Shown here one piece after another: positions 1 to 7,548 of a stretch of 64,000 nt of DNA. The translations under genes and the position numbers were made by a program. Origin of the DNA: Myxococcus stipitatus (GTDB lineage: Bacteria > Myxococcota > Myxococcia > Myxococcales > Myxococcaceae); NCBI RefSeq assembly GCF_021412625.1, contig NZ_JAKCFI010000004.1:889555-953554 (forward strand), given 5' to 3'. The notes beneath the pieces were generated by a model, which searched no databases, was not told the origin of the DNA, and saw only the letters and a list, made by a program, of their open reading frames with translations. Numbering within the stretch: position 1 is the first letter of the stretch; each line of letters starts with the position of its first letter.

Positions 1-1
1 G

Positions 2-172
2 TTCATCAGCTTCTTCACGCCCGCGGAGATGCTTGAGCTGGCGCGCGAGGCCGGCTTCCGCGGCGTCGAGCACGTGTCGGCGGCGGCGCTCGGCGAGCGC
101 TACTTCGCCGACAGGAGCGATGGCCTCCGCCCGCCGAACAACTCGGAGGAGTTCCTGGTCGCGACGACGTGA
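2..172 (+). CDS. C-terminal end of an LCM-family SAM methyltransferase (partial)
   Basis: The reading frame enters from the left edge of the window and stops with TGA at 170-172, leaving 56 residues. The tail has an FFTPAEML segment, a GFRGVEHVSAAALGERYF segment and a final DGLRPPNNSEEFLVATT-like ending. This is the usual end of the leucine carboxyl methyltransferase-like O-methyltransferases (TIGR00027/PF04072 type), which use S-adenosylmethionine on small-molecule or protein carboxyl or hydroxyl groups. The SAM-binding core lies outside the window, so the substrate cannot be inferred. Codon use is typical of the window, with a G/C third base. Confidence 0.7.
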   Translation, partial: FISFFTPAEMLELAREAGFRGVEHVSAAALGERYFADRSDGLRPPNNSEEFLVATT

Positions 173-184
173 ACGGTCGCGGAC

Positions 185-220
185 GTCCGAGCCGCGCCTC
201 TTTTCGGTTTCGGCTCCGAC
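185..220 (+). terminator. Hairpin after the methyltransferase
   Basis: GAGCCG at 189-194 pairs with CGGCTC at 211-216, and the stem extends by three more pairs beyond a C/C mismatch. The loop is T-rich, and the hairpin starts 13 bases past the stop codon. It is a plausible intrinsic terminator, although no U-run follows. The rest of 173-491 shows no gene; it presumably carries the promoter of the gene at 492. Confidence 0.4.
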
Positions 221-491
221 GCGTCTGACAGGGGCGCGCGGCCCGACCCGCTCCGGCGGGTCTCGCAGCAGCCCCCACGGGTCGGCGAGCTGATGGCCGC
301 CGACATCCCCCTGATGACTGGGGTCACCGGCTGGGGCCTCCGAAGCGGGCTCCCCGCCTCCTTCTCTCCTGGGAAATCCACGGGTTGCGGAGCCCACCCG
401 CGTGGCATGTGCGCTGCAGTAGGGGCGTGCACGGGCGGGACAGACTCGCCGCCGCAGTCCTCCGTCGCAGTCAAGGAACCAGGTGATACCC

Positions 492-1547
492 ATGATCGAC
501 ACCAAGGCCACGGCCCGTTCTTCTTCCCTGTCGCGCCCGAGCGCCGCCCAGTCCTCTCCGGTCAGCCCCAGGCAGCAGCTCTCGGCCGGCCCCGTCCAGG
601 ACATGGGGGGGCGCGGTCTCCAGAACACCGTGGGCCAGCCCGCGCGCGGCTCGGCGGATTCGTTCGAGGCCGGCGCCATCAACAGGAGGCAGCCCACCGG
701 CGCCGCGTCCAGGATGGAGGGGGCGTTGGGGCTGATGAACGAGGCCGTCATGTTCGCGCCGCGAGGGCTCCCCCCGGAGCTCCAGAACCTCACTCCCGTG
801 TCGGCGTCCTCCGGCTCCGGGGTCCCGAGCGCCAGCGACAAGCGGCCGGCGGGGGACAACCGGTCGGCGGCGCAGATCGTCGACGACTGCCCCGCGCTGA
901 AGAACCTGGGCCGCCAGAAGGACATCAAGTTCGAGCAGCTGTGCAAGCAGACGGGGATCGACCCCAAGCTCGACCTGAAGGACGCGAAGCAGAACCCGGA
1001 CGCCGTCTACCGGCTGGCGAAGGTGCTGGAGTTCATCGACAGCGCCAAGGCCGCCACCGGCGGAGAGCGGTCGAACAAGGTCCAGAACGGCCAGGGCGAC
1101 GGCAACATCGAGGGCATCACCAAGGACGGTGACGCGCGTCACGGCACGGAGGCCGGCATGGTCAAGGACTTCGCCGAGAAGGGCTACTCCTTCCTCGGAG
1201 CCCACCAGCTGCCGACGACCAAGGACACCCACGTCAAGGCGGACGGGAGCAACAAGGACAACTTCCAGTGGTTCGCGGGCGAGGCGGGCAAGCACCTGTG
1301 GTTCCTGCCGGCGGTCAGCAACGTCCTGACGGGGATTGGCAATTCGGAAGGGGGCCTCAAGGGCGTCATCGAGGGCGGCGCGAAGGGCTACCTCAACACC
1401 TTGAAGGGCGCCGCGGAGGGCGTCATCGGCTCCATCACGACGGGCCGCGCCAACCCGGCCTCCATGCTGCTGGGAGGCGCCATGGGGGCACTGGGGAGCA
1501 CCGAGGCGGCCCCGCAGCCGGTGAAGGACATCGCCAAGCTGTTCTGA
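492..1547 (+). CDS. Uncharacterised protein with disordered N-terminus and Gly/Ala-rich hydrophobic C-terminus
   Basis: The predicted protein has 351 residues. I chose ATG 492 because an AGGTG motif at 481-485 sits 6 bases upstream; an in-frame GTG at 483 lacks such a motif. Residues 1-125 are rich in Ser, Pro, Gln and Arg and look unstructured. Residues 127-190 form a helical segment with two cysteines (Cys133, Cys151). Residues 200-260 carry Asp/Gly-rich loops (GQGDGNIEG, KDGDARHGTE, KADGSNKDNF). Residues 262-335 are Gly/Ala-rich and amphipathic to hydrophobic, as in proteins that insert into membranes. There is no Sec signal peptide. The disordered start resembles that of the protein at 32875, also signal-less. 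I do not recognise the family. A translocated or membrane-active effector is a guess from architecture alone. Confidence 0.7.
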   Translation: MIDTKATARSSSLSRPSAAQSSPVSPRQQLSAGPVQDMGGRGLQNTVGQPARGSADSFEAGAINRRQPTGAASRMEGALGLMNEAVMFAPRGLPPELQNLTPVSASSGSGVPSASDKRPAGDNRSAAQIVDDCPALKNLGRQKDIKFEQLCKQTGIDPKLDLKDAKQNPDAVYRLAKVLEFIDSAKAATGGERSNKVQNGQGDGNIEGITKDGDARHGTEAGMVKDFAEKGYSFLGAHQLPTTKDTHVKADGSNKDNFQWFAGEAGKHLWFLPAVSNVLTGIGNSEGGLKGVIEGGAKGYLNTLKGAAEGVIGSITTGRANPASMLLGGAMGALGSTEAAPQPVKDIAKLF

Positions 1548-1567
1548 CGCGGCTCCCGTTCCCGGAC

Positions 1568-1634
1568 GGCCCCGAGGCCATGTCTCCTCCTCGGGGCTCC
1601 GGACGATTCAAGCGGGGCGGGAGGCCGCTCCCGC
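1568..1634. terminator. Double hairpin between convergent genes
   Basis: GCCCCGAGG (1569-1577) pairs with CCTCGGGGC (1589-1597), and GCGGGAG (1617-1623) pairs with CTCCCGC (1628-1634). Both lie in the 137-base gap between the convergent genes ending at 1547 and 1685, so they could terminate transcription from both sides. Confidence 0.55.
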
Positions 1635-1684
1635 CTCGCTGAAGCGGCGCTGTCCCGCCTCCTCGGCGAGCGCGTCGTCACGCC

Positions 1685-4042
1685 TCACGGAGCGGACTGC
1701 AGCGGCTTGCGCTCCTTCACGCAGGTCTGGATGAGTTCGAGCAGGCTCATGCGTCCGCCGTCGACGTCGAACTTCTGCTCCTTGAACTCGGGGTAGCGGT
1801 TCTCGAGGATGCGCCCCTCCGCGATGCACTCGTTGAGCTTCGCGAGCGCTTCCTCCTTGCGCCCCTTCGAGACGAGCGGCTTCGCCGCGTCATAGGCCTT
1901 CTTCGGGCCATCGAGGAAGCGCAGCTGCACGTCGGCCCGCTTCTGCGGCTCCCGCAGCGACTCCGCCTTCTGGGCACACTGCGCCATCACGTCCTGGGGG
2001 CGGGTCGGAGTCCCCGCCACGAGCACGTCGATGGCGGCGAGGCTGGCGTTCTCCTTCACCAGCCTGGCGCCGTCGTCCTGGCAGGCCTGGAGCTTCTCCA
2101 GCGCGCCCGCGTACAGCTCCTTGCGCTTGCGCAGGTCCCCGGCGGCCGCCGCCGCGGTCGCCGCCGTGCTCGCGGCGGCCAGGGCCTCTCCCGTCACCCG
2201 GCGCAGCGTCCGCGCCTGCTTCGCGAACTCGAGCGCCTCCACCTGCTTCAGCCACTCGGCGCGCGCGCGCTCCGCGTACGCCGCATAGCCCGCGTCCTGC
2301 CGCTCCAGCTCCGCGCGCGCCTCGAACAGCTTCATCACCTCGTCGACGCTCTTCGAGGCGGTCTCGACGTCGCCGTCGGTCGCCGAGACGAGCTTCGCGG
2401 CCTCGAGCGTCTGCTTCGTCGCCGCGAGCCGCTCGGAAATCTGGACGCGGGCGTCCGCCGCGGCCAGCACCACCTTCCGGCGGGTGATGCGACCGCCGAG
2501 GTCCACCATGCGCTCCTTCGTCTCCTTGGCGTAGATGGCGTAGTCACGGTCCTTCTTGACGAAGGCGGCCCCGGCCTCGAGCACCACGCCAATCTGCTGG
2601 ACCGCGTTCTCAGCCGCTTGGAGTTGGGCCTCCGTGGGCTTGTCCTGCTGAATCTGGGTGACCAGGGCCGCCGCGTTCTTCCGCGCCTCGTCGACCTTCA
2701 CGCGCTGCTGCTGCAGGTCGACTTCGTACCGGCGCCGCTCCATCGTCGCCCGTCCGTCCTTGAGCAGCTGACGCGCCTCCACGGCGGTCGGGCTGACTGC
2801 GGGGTTCTTCGTCTGGACCGTCTCGAGCGTCTTCTCCAGGACGACCAGCGCCGTCTTCGCCTCCTCGAACTGCTCGGCGGTCGCGGACCGCCGCTCGATG
2901 TTCCTCAGGGCCTGGGTGACGTCGGCGCGAGCCGCGTCGAGGCTTCGGACCTGGAGGACCACCTCCACCTCGGCGAGCGTGTTCTTGACCTCGGCGATGT
3001 ACTGGCCGATCGCCGGGCTCCGCGCGGCCTGCGGCTCGTACCGCTCCACCAGCTTCCGGACGACGAACGCCGCCGTCTTCGCCTCGGCGAACTGCTCGGG
3101 GGTCGGCTTCCTGGCGCGCAGCGCCTTGGCGGCCACGACGAGCTCCTCATGGGCGGGCCCCACCTCCGCCTTGACCCGCGAGACGCCCGCCTGCACCACC
3201 AGCTCCTCCATCCGGCGCCGGGCCTGGGTGATTTCCGCTCGGGCCTTGTCCGCCTCCGCGCGGTATGCCTTGTCGCGCTCCTCGAGCGGCTTGCCCTCGT
3301 CGAGCTGCTTCTGCAGCGCCCCCACCTCCTTGTCGGCGACCCCGAACTTCTCGTCCGACCAGGCCGGGTCCAGCGCGGCGAGCGCGGTGGACAGGGCCTT
3401 GCGGCGCTCGGCCAACAGCCCCCGCTGCTTCTGGGCCGACTGCTGCAACCACCGCTCGTCGAGCGTCTTCCCGTGGCGGACGAGGGTCGCGTCGACCTCC
3501 GTGATGTACGCGGCGAACTTGGGGTCCTGGCTCGTCAGGGGCCGGCCTTCCTCCACCAGCTTCTTGAGCGACTCGACCGAGGCCCGGCTCTCGTCCATCG
3601 ACTTGGAGTCGAGGTCGCGCTCCGCGACCTTCGCCATGCGCTCGTTCAAGGCCGTGAGCGCGCCGTCGATGCGCCGGCGGAAGTCGTGGATGTGGACCTT
3701 GGCCCGGCGCTCCTCGACGTACTCGCGGTGGGTGCGCAGCTGCTTGCGCGCGGCCAGGACGGCCTTGGCGTAGTCCAGGTCTTCCGTCTCGAAGCTCGCG
3801 CCCGCGTTGAGCGCGTCCTTCAACGCTTCCACCGCCGCGAGGGCGGCATCGAGGTCCGGGGTGCTCGGCGGCTCCTTCTCGATTCGTTGAACGGCCGTCG
3901 CGAGGTTCGCGCGGGCGGTCTCCACCCGCTTCGAGGCTTCCTGGACGGACTTCGCGGCGCCAGCCTCCGGAGGCGCGGCGAGCGCATCGACGGAGGCGAA
4001 GGTGAGGACCCCGAGCAAGACCCAAACTGAAGGACGTACCAT
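1685..4042 (-). CDS. Exported helical-repeat (coiled-coil) protein
   Basis: The predicted protein has 785 residues. ATG at 4042 was chosen because it begins a clear Sec signal peptide (MVRPSVWVLLGVLTF...ALA, residues 1-22); the frame stays open upstream, but that stretch is non-coding in character. The mature part is almost entirely charged alpha-helix (Ala, Glu, Lys, Arg, Leu). A motif of the form V-x-x-L-x-x-x-L-x-x-G-x-x-x-x-x-x-D-x-x-Y recurs near residues 71, 156, 240, 326, 399, 481, 566 and about 645, so the protein is built of roughly eight degenerate units of about 84 residues. Two cysteines near the end (in LQACQDDG and MAQCAQK) may form a disulphide. No catalytic motif is visible. 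A periplasmic scaffold or spacer is likely, and the function is unknown. It converges with the gene at 492. Confidence 0.75.
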   Translation of the reverse strand: MVRPSVWVLLGVLTFASVDALAAPPEAGAAKSVQEASKRVETARANLATAVQRIEKEPPSTPDLDAALAAVEALKDALNAGASFETEDLDYAKAVLAARKQLRTHREYVEERRAKVHIHDFRRRIDGALTALNERMAKVAERDLDSKSMDESRASVESLKKLVEEGRPLTSQDPKFAAYITEVDATLVRHGKTLDERWLQQSAQKQRGLLAERRKALSTALAALDPAWSDEKFGVADKEVGALQKQLDEGKPLEERDKAYRAEADKARAEITQARRRMEELVVQAGVSRVKAEVGPAHEELVVAAKALRARKPTPEQFAEAKTAAFVVRKLVERYEPQAARSPAIGQYIAEVKNTLAEVEVVLQVRSLDAARADVTQALRNIERRSATAEQFEEAKTALVVLEKTLETVQTKNPAVSPTAVEARQLLKDGRATMERRRYEVDLQQQRVKVDEARKNAAALVTQIQQDKPTEAQLQAAENAVQQIGVVLEAGAAFVKKDRDYAIYAKETKERMVDLGGRITRRKVVLAAADARVQISERLAATKQTLEAAKLVSATDGDVETASKSVDEVMKLFEARAELERQDAGYAAYAERARAEWLKQVEALEFAKQARTLRRVTGEALAAASTAATAAAAAGDLRKRKELYAGALEKLQACQDDGARLVKENASLAAIDVLVAGTPTRPQDVMAQCAQKAESLREPQKRADVQLRFLDGPKKAYDAAKPLVSKGRKEEALAKLNECIAEGRILENRYPEFKEQKFDVDGGRMSLLELIQTCVKERKPLQSAP

Positions 4043-4427
4043 GCGCGGGAACCTACTACGGCGAAGGTGGAGTTTCGTTGGTTCCTTCGCGCTTCCACAC
4101 TTTGTGTGATTCCCCACAAGGCGGCCCGGGGCGAGCGGGCAAGCGGTGCCGCGGCGTCGAAGACACGCCCCGTCGGCGCGGGCCGCGCGACCCAGGCGTC
4201 GCGCCGCCCGTGGCGGAGGGGGCACCGGTGCCGCATGGTGTGTTCGAGCCGGCCCCCGTCGTCGCCGTGCTGCTCCAGGCGTTGGCGCCTCCCTCGGTCG
4301 ATGGGCCGCGAGGAGGCGAAGCCCGGTGGCGACGCCGTCGTCCAGCACGGGAGGGCGCCGAGCCCCGGGGAACGCACGGCGCTCGCTGCCGCCGCGAGAC
4401 GAGGCGGGTCGAAGCCCGCGCGCGGCC

Positions 4428-4473
4428 CTGACGCGTCAGCTGCCGTGTCAGTCATTCCCGCCTGACGTGTCAG
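4428..4473. promoter_or_regulatory. Cluster of three palindromic 12-mers (CTGACRYGTCAG)
   Basis: CTGACGCGTCAG (4428-4439, a perfect palindrome), CTGCCGTGTCAG (4440-4451, one mismatch) and CTGACGTGTCAG (4462-4473) lie in the 598-base divergent gap between 4042 and 4642. They are 169-214 bases upstream of the start at 4642. Abutting copies followed by one at a 22-base offset look like binding sites for a dimeric regulator. The same core recurs at 17326-17367. No gene is visible in the rest of 4043-4641. Confidence 0.45.
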
Positions 4474-4641
4474 GCCATCGTGGATGGGCAAAGCCTCACG
4501 CCCGCACCCGGGCCTGGCCCCAGCGGAGTGCCTGGGAATCGCGGGCCATCGCGCGGTGGTATTTCGATTGCAATCTCAAGACTCGCGGACGCGCTCCTGG
4601 CGCCTCCGCGGTCCCCGTTCGAGACAATGGAGAGAGACTGT

Positions 4642-5685
4642 ATGAGAAGTCATTCGCGACTGGCCGCGCGTTGTGCTGGGTTGTGCGTGTTGATGGCCGC
4701 GCCCGCCTGGGCGCAGGCCCAGGAGGAGTTGTGGCTCGACACCCAGAGCGCCGCCCCCGTGACCAGCCAGACGGTGCTCAAGCAAGGGTGGCCCTATCTC
4801 GTCACGCTCCAAGGCACCTACAACGTCTGGGGGAGCAACATCGTCCCCGGCACCCGGTCCAGCCAGCCCGAGCCTGCCCCCATGTTCCCCAGCCCGAAGG
4901 GGACCAGCCGCAATGTCGGCTTCGACCCCGAGTTCATCTTCGCGTGGCCCAAGGGGCATGCGATGGACAAGAGCCCGGAGCCCGCGCCGCGCAGGGGCAG
5001 CGCCATCGAGGTCAGCCAGGATGGAGGGAAGACGTGGCGGCACCCTGCCTCCACCTCCGCCTTCAACGCGAGCGAGCACAAGTACGGCTATGAGTTGATG
5101 GGCACGGACACCGCGCTGCAGGTGCGCTTCGTGGACAGTCCCGTCGCCGACAACACCGGCCGCGTGCGGATCGTCGTGGTGCCCGCCGAGGAGCTGTGGC
5201 TGGAGACCCGCAGCGCCGCCGCCGTTCCGAGCAAGATGGTGCTGCAGAAAGGCAAACCGTACCGCGTCACGATGCAGGGCACCTACAACGTCTGGGGGAA
5301 CAACATCGCCCCTGGCGCGCAGTCCGGTCAGCCGGAGCCTGCGCCCATGTTTCCGAGCCCGAACGTCGCCAGCCGCAATGTCGGCTTCGACCCGGAGTTC
5401 GCCTTCGCGGGCGTGAAAGCCCCGGGGACCGCGCCGCTGCGGACGAGCGCCATCCAGGTCAGCGTGGATGGAGGGAAGACCTGGAAGCATCCGGCGTCCG
5501 CGGCCGCCTACAACGCGACCGAACACAAGTACACCTACGACCTGACGGGTGAGGACGCCGTCCTTCAGGTGCGCTTCGTGGACAGCCCCATCGCAGACAA
5601 CATCGGGCGCGTGCGGGTCCTCGTGCTACCCGCGCCCGATGCGCCGCCCGCGGCGGCACAGGCCCAGTCCTCGGCGCAGCACTGA
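4642..5685 (+). CDS. Secreted protein with two tandem 155-residue beta-sandwich-like domains
   Basis: The predicted protein has 347 residues. ATG 4642 follows a GGAGAGA motif at 4629-4635 and starts a signal peptide ending near AQA (residue 27). The mature protein is a head-to-tail duplication: residues 28-182 and 183-337 both start EELWL and share GTYNVWG, NVGFDPEF, DGGKTWxHPAS, EHKYxY and VRFVDSPxADNxGRVR blocks at an exact 155-residue period. A short Ala/Gln-rich tail follows. The D-N-x-G-x-V-x-V ending of each unit recalls the last strands of LecA/PA-IL-like and other jelly-roll carbohydrate-binding domains, but this is only pattern resemblance. A secreted lectin-like or adhesive role is possible. 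It is monocistronic and ends in a strong terminator at 5749. Confidence 0.75.
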   Translation: MRSHSRLAARCAGLCVLMAAPAWAQAQEELWLDTQSAAPVTSQTVLKQGWPYLVTLQGTYNVWGSNIVPGTRSSQPEPAPMFPSPKGTSRNVGFDPEFIFAWPKGHAMDKSPEPAPRRGSAIEVSQDGGKTWRHPASTSAFNASEHKYGYELMGTDTALQVRFVDSPVADNTGRVRIVVVPAEELWLETRSAAAVPSKMVLQKGKPYRVTMQGTYNVWGNNIAPGAQSGQPEPAPMFPSPNVASRNVGFDPEFAFAGVKAPGTAPLRTSAIQVSVDGGKTWKHPASAAAYNATEHKYTYDLTGEDAVLQVRFVDSPIADNIGRVRVLVLPAPDAPPAAAQAQSSAQH

Positions 5686-5748
5686 GCCGCCGCCATCCAC
5701 CCTCCACGACCCTCGAACGGCCGACGCTTCTCGAGGGCCCTCGGGAAC

Positions 5749-5786
5749 ATGGGGGCCCCTCTGTTTGCGGGAGAAGGGGCCCCCAT
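5749..5786. terminator. Perfect 12-bp stem terminator
   Basis: ATGGGGGCCCCT (5749-5760) and AGGGGCCCCCAT (5775-5786) form a perfect 12-bp stem with a 14-base loop. It lies between the convergent genes ending at 5685 and 5855 and probably serves both. Confidence 0.75.
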
Positions 5787-5854
5787 CCGATGCCTGACGG
5801 ACCGGTTGGACGATGAATCACCAGCGCGGGCGGCGCCGAGGGCCGGGTGCTTCC

Positions 5855-6730
5855 TTACTGCGCCGCGAACATCCCCTTCGGCGTGCTGCCCTTCAGGAAG
5901 GGCTCGATGAAGGCATGCAGCAGCTCGGGTTGAGTGATGACCGCGGTGTGGGACGTCGCTGGCAGGACCGCGAGGCGCGAGGGTGACAGCGGCTTGCCCA
6001 TGTCCCCCGGGGCTCCGCCGCCGAGGAGCCGGAACATGGCGACCGAATGCTCGAGGGTCGTGACGTCGGCGTCGCCGGTGATGATGAGCACGGGCGTCTT
6101 CATCGACTTCACCTGCTCACCCCACGCCATGGGCTCCTTCTCGAGGGCGATCAGCTTCCGGACCAGCTCCGGAAACCCCTCGGGGTTGGCCGCGAGCTTC
6201 CGGTACTCCTTCGCGAACGGCATCTCGAGGAACATCTCCACCTTCATCTGGGGGATGAACGCCTTGAATTCGGGCTGCCAGCCCTCGACGTCGTAGGAGA
6301 CCGAAGCGGCGGCCAGCTTGTTCACCTTCTCCGGGTGGCGGATGGCGAGCTGCAGCCCGGCCGCGGCGCCCATGGAGTAGCCGAACACGTCCGCCTTCTC
6401 GAGTCCCACCGCGTCCATGAAGGCCGCGACGTCATCCGCCAGGTTGGGATAGGTGATGGGCCGGTCGATGTCCGTGGTGCGACCGTGTCCCTGGAACTCG
6501 AGCGCGTAGACCTGATGGGCCTTGGCGAGCTTGGAGATGATGGCGCCCATCGCCGGGATGTTCATATAGGCGCCGTGCAGGACGACCAGCGGGGTGCCCT
6601 TGCCAGACACCTCGTAATACATCTGCATTCCGTTCACGTTGACGCGGGCACCCTTGGGTTTGGATTGGGCGCTGGCGAGGTTCGGGACGACGACCAGCAG
6701 CATCGCGACAGCGAGGACAGTGCGGAACAT
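5855..6730 (-). CDS. Exported alpha/beta hydrolase
   Basis: The predicted protein has 291 residues, with a Sec signal peptide (residues 1-21, ending ASA). It has the alpha/beta-hydrolase fold: the oxyanion loop LHGAY at 51-55, the nucleophile elbow GYSMG with Ser119, an acidic residue in TGDAD (Asp220/222), and His261 in ATSHTAV. The NVNGMQMYYEVSGKG start and the QGHGRTTDIDRP lid entry are typical of the haloperoxidase/epoxide-hydrolase-like branch. The substrate is unknown. The same layout occurs in the protein at 18132-19022, so the two are paralogues. It stands alone, downstream of the DGPF gene on the same strand (65-base gap). Confidence 0.85.
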   Translation of the reverse strand: MFRTVLAVAMLLVVVPNLASAQSKPKGARVNVNGMQMYYEVSGKGTPLVVLHGAYMNIPAMGAIISKLAKAHQVYALEFQGHGRTTDIDRPITYPNLADDVAAFMDAVGLEKADVFGYSMGAAAGLQLAIRHPEKVNKLAAASVSYDVEGWQPEFKAFIPQMKVEMFLEMPFAKEYRKLAANPEGFPELVRKLIALEKEPMAWGEQVKSMKTPVLIITGDADVTTLEHSVAMFRLLGGGAPGDMGKPLSPSRLAVLPATSHTAVITQPELLHAFIEPFLKGSTPKGMFAAQ

Positions 6731-6795
6731 GGATGTTTCCCTATTCAGGTCTTCTGGAGTTCGTCATCGAAGGCGGGCCTTCGAGAGGGGCCCGA

Positions 6796-7236
6796 CTACT
6801 TCCCCTTCTGCTGTCGCTCCAGCTCCTCGCGCAGACGATCCTCCTGGGCGCGCAGCTCGGGGGTGAACGCCTCGCCGAAGTCATCGGCCTCGAACACCGG
6901 GCGAATCTCGAGCACGCCCTCCTCCCCCGGCATCGGATTGGGGCAACGGCGCGCCCACTCCAGCGCCTCCTCCATGGACCGTACCTGCCACATCCAGTAG
7001 CCGGCGATCAGCTCCTTGGTCTCGGCGAAGGGGCCGTCGATGACGCTCGGCTTCTTCCCGTCCTGGAACAACACCCGCTTGCCCCGGCTGCTGGGGTGGA
7101 GCCCGTCGCCCGCGAGCATGATGCCCGCCTTCACCAGCTCCTCGTTGTACTTGCCCATCGCCTCGAACATCTCCGCCTTGGGCATGACGCCCTTCTCGGA
7201 GTTCGGGCTCGCCTTCACGATGACCATCACGCGCAT
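6796..7236 (-). CDS. YCII-related (DGPF-type) domain protein
   Basis: The predicted protein has 146 residues. The ferredoxin-like YCII/DGPF fold is shown by the start MRVMVIVKASPNSE, a middle GLHPSSRGKRV segment and the signature DGPFAETKELIAGYW, followed by a helix with WARRCPNP. Family members are small dimeric proteins often encoded beside ECF sigma factors. None is adjacent here; the sigma gene at 19086 is 12 kb away. A charged C-terminal tail (residues 118-146) is extra. A second member lies at 41724-42083. The biochemical role is not established. Confidence 0.85.
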   Translation of the reverse strand: MRVMVIVKASPNSEKGVMPKAEMFEAMGKYNEELVKAGIMLAGDGLHPSSRGKRVLFQDGKKPSVIDGPFAETKELIAGYWMWQVRSMEEALEWARRCPNPMPGEEGVLEIRPVFEADDFGEAFTPELRAQEDRLREELERQQKGK

Positions 7237-7255
7237 GTTCGTCTCCTGGTTCGAA

Positions 7256-7273
7256 GGCGGGAGCGTTCCCGCC
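7256..7273 (-). promoter_or_regulatory. Inverted repeat in the leader of the DGPF gene
   Basis: GGCGGGA (7256-7262) and TCCCGCC (7267-7273) are perfect arms around a 4-base loop, 20 bases upstream of the start at 7236. It could be an operator or an mRNA hairpin. The rest of the 312-base divergent gap to 7549 shows a CGTGATT direct repeat but no gene. Confidence 0.3.
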
Positions 7274-7548
7274 CATCATCCTGGCAACGAGTATCCAGGT
7301 GTCGGATCGACATGACCCCGTGATTTTCTTCGAAGCCTCGTGATTCCAGTGGGTTGGACGCGGATTTGCCCCGGGGCGCGGACGCGGCCCTGGGGAATTT
7401 CCCGAGCCGGGATTCACGTGGGGTGTGTCCGGCCGTCGTGCCGGTGTGTCCCCCCGCGTCCGTCGTGGCGCTGTCCTCCCGCGGGTCCGGGGGCTCGAAC
7501 GGGAGGGGTCCTTCATCGGGCCTTGGCCTCCGGCATACCCTCCGCGCC

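Noticed and set aside
1130..1143. GTGACGCGCGTCAC palindrome considered as another copy of the TGACNNGTCA motif
   Set aside because: It has a four-base centre and lies inside a coding region, so it is probably codon-driven chance.
2618..4030. 470-codon plus-strand frame opposite the helical-repeat protein
   Set aside because: Shadow frame, Leu/Arg/Gly-rich; the minus strand has a signal peptide and consistent repeats.
5749..5786. Twelve-base inverted repeat considered as an IS end or attachment site
   Set aside because: It lies between two convergent stop codons with a 14-base loop, as expected for a bidirectional terminator, and no transposase or integrase is near.
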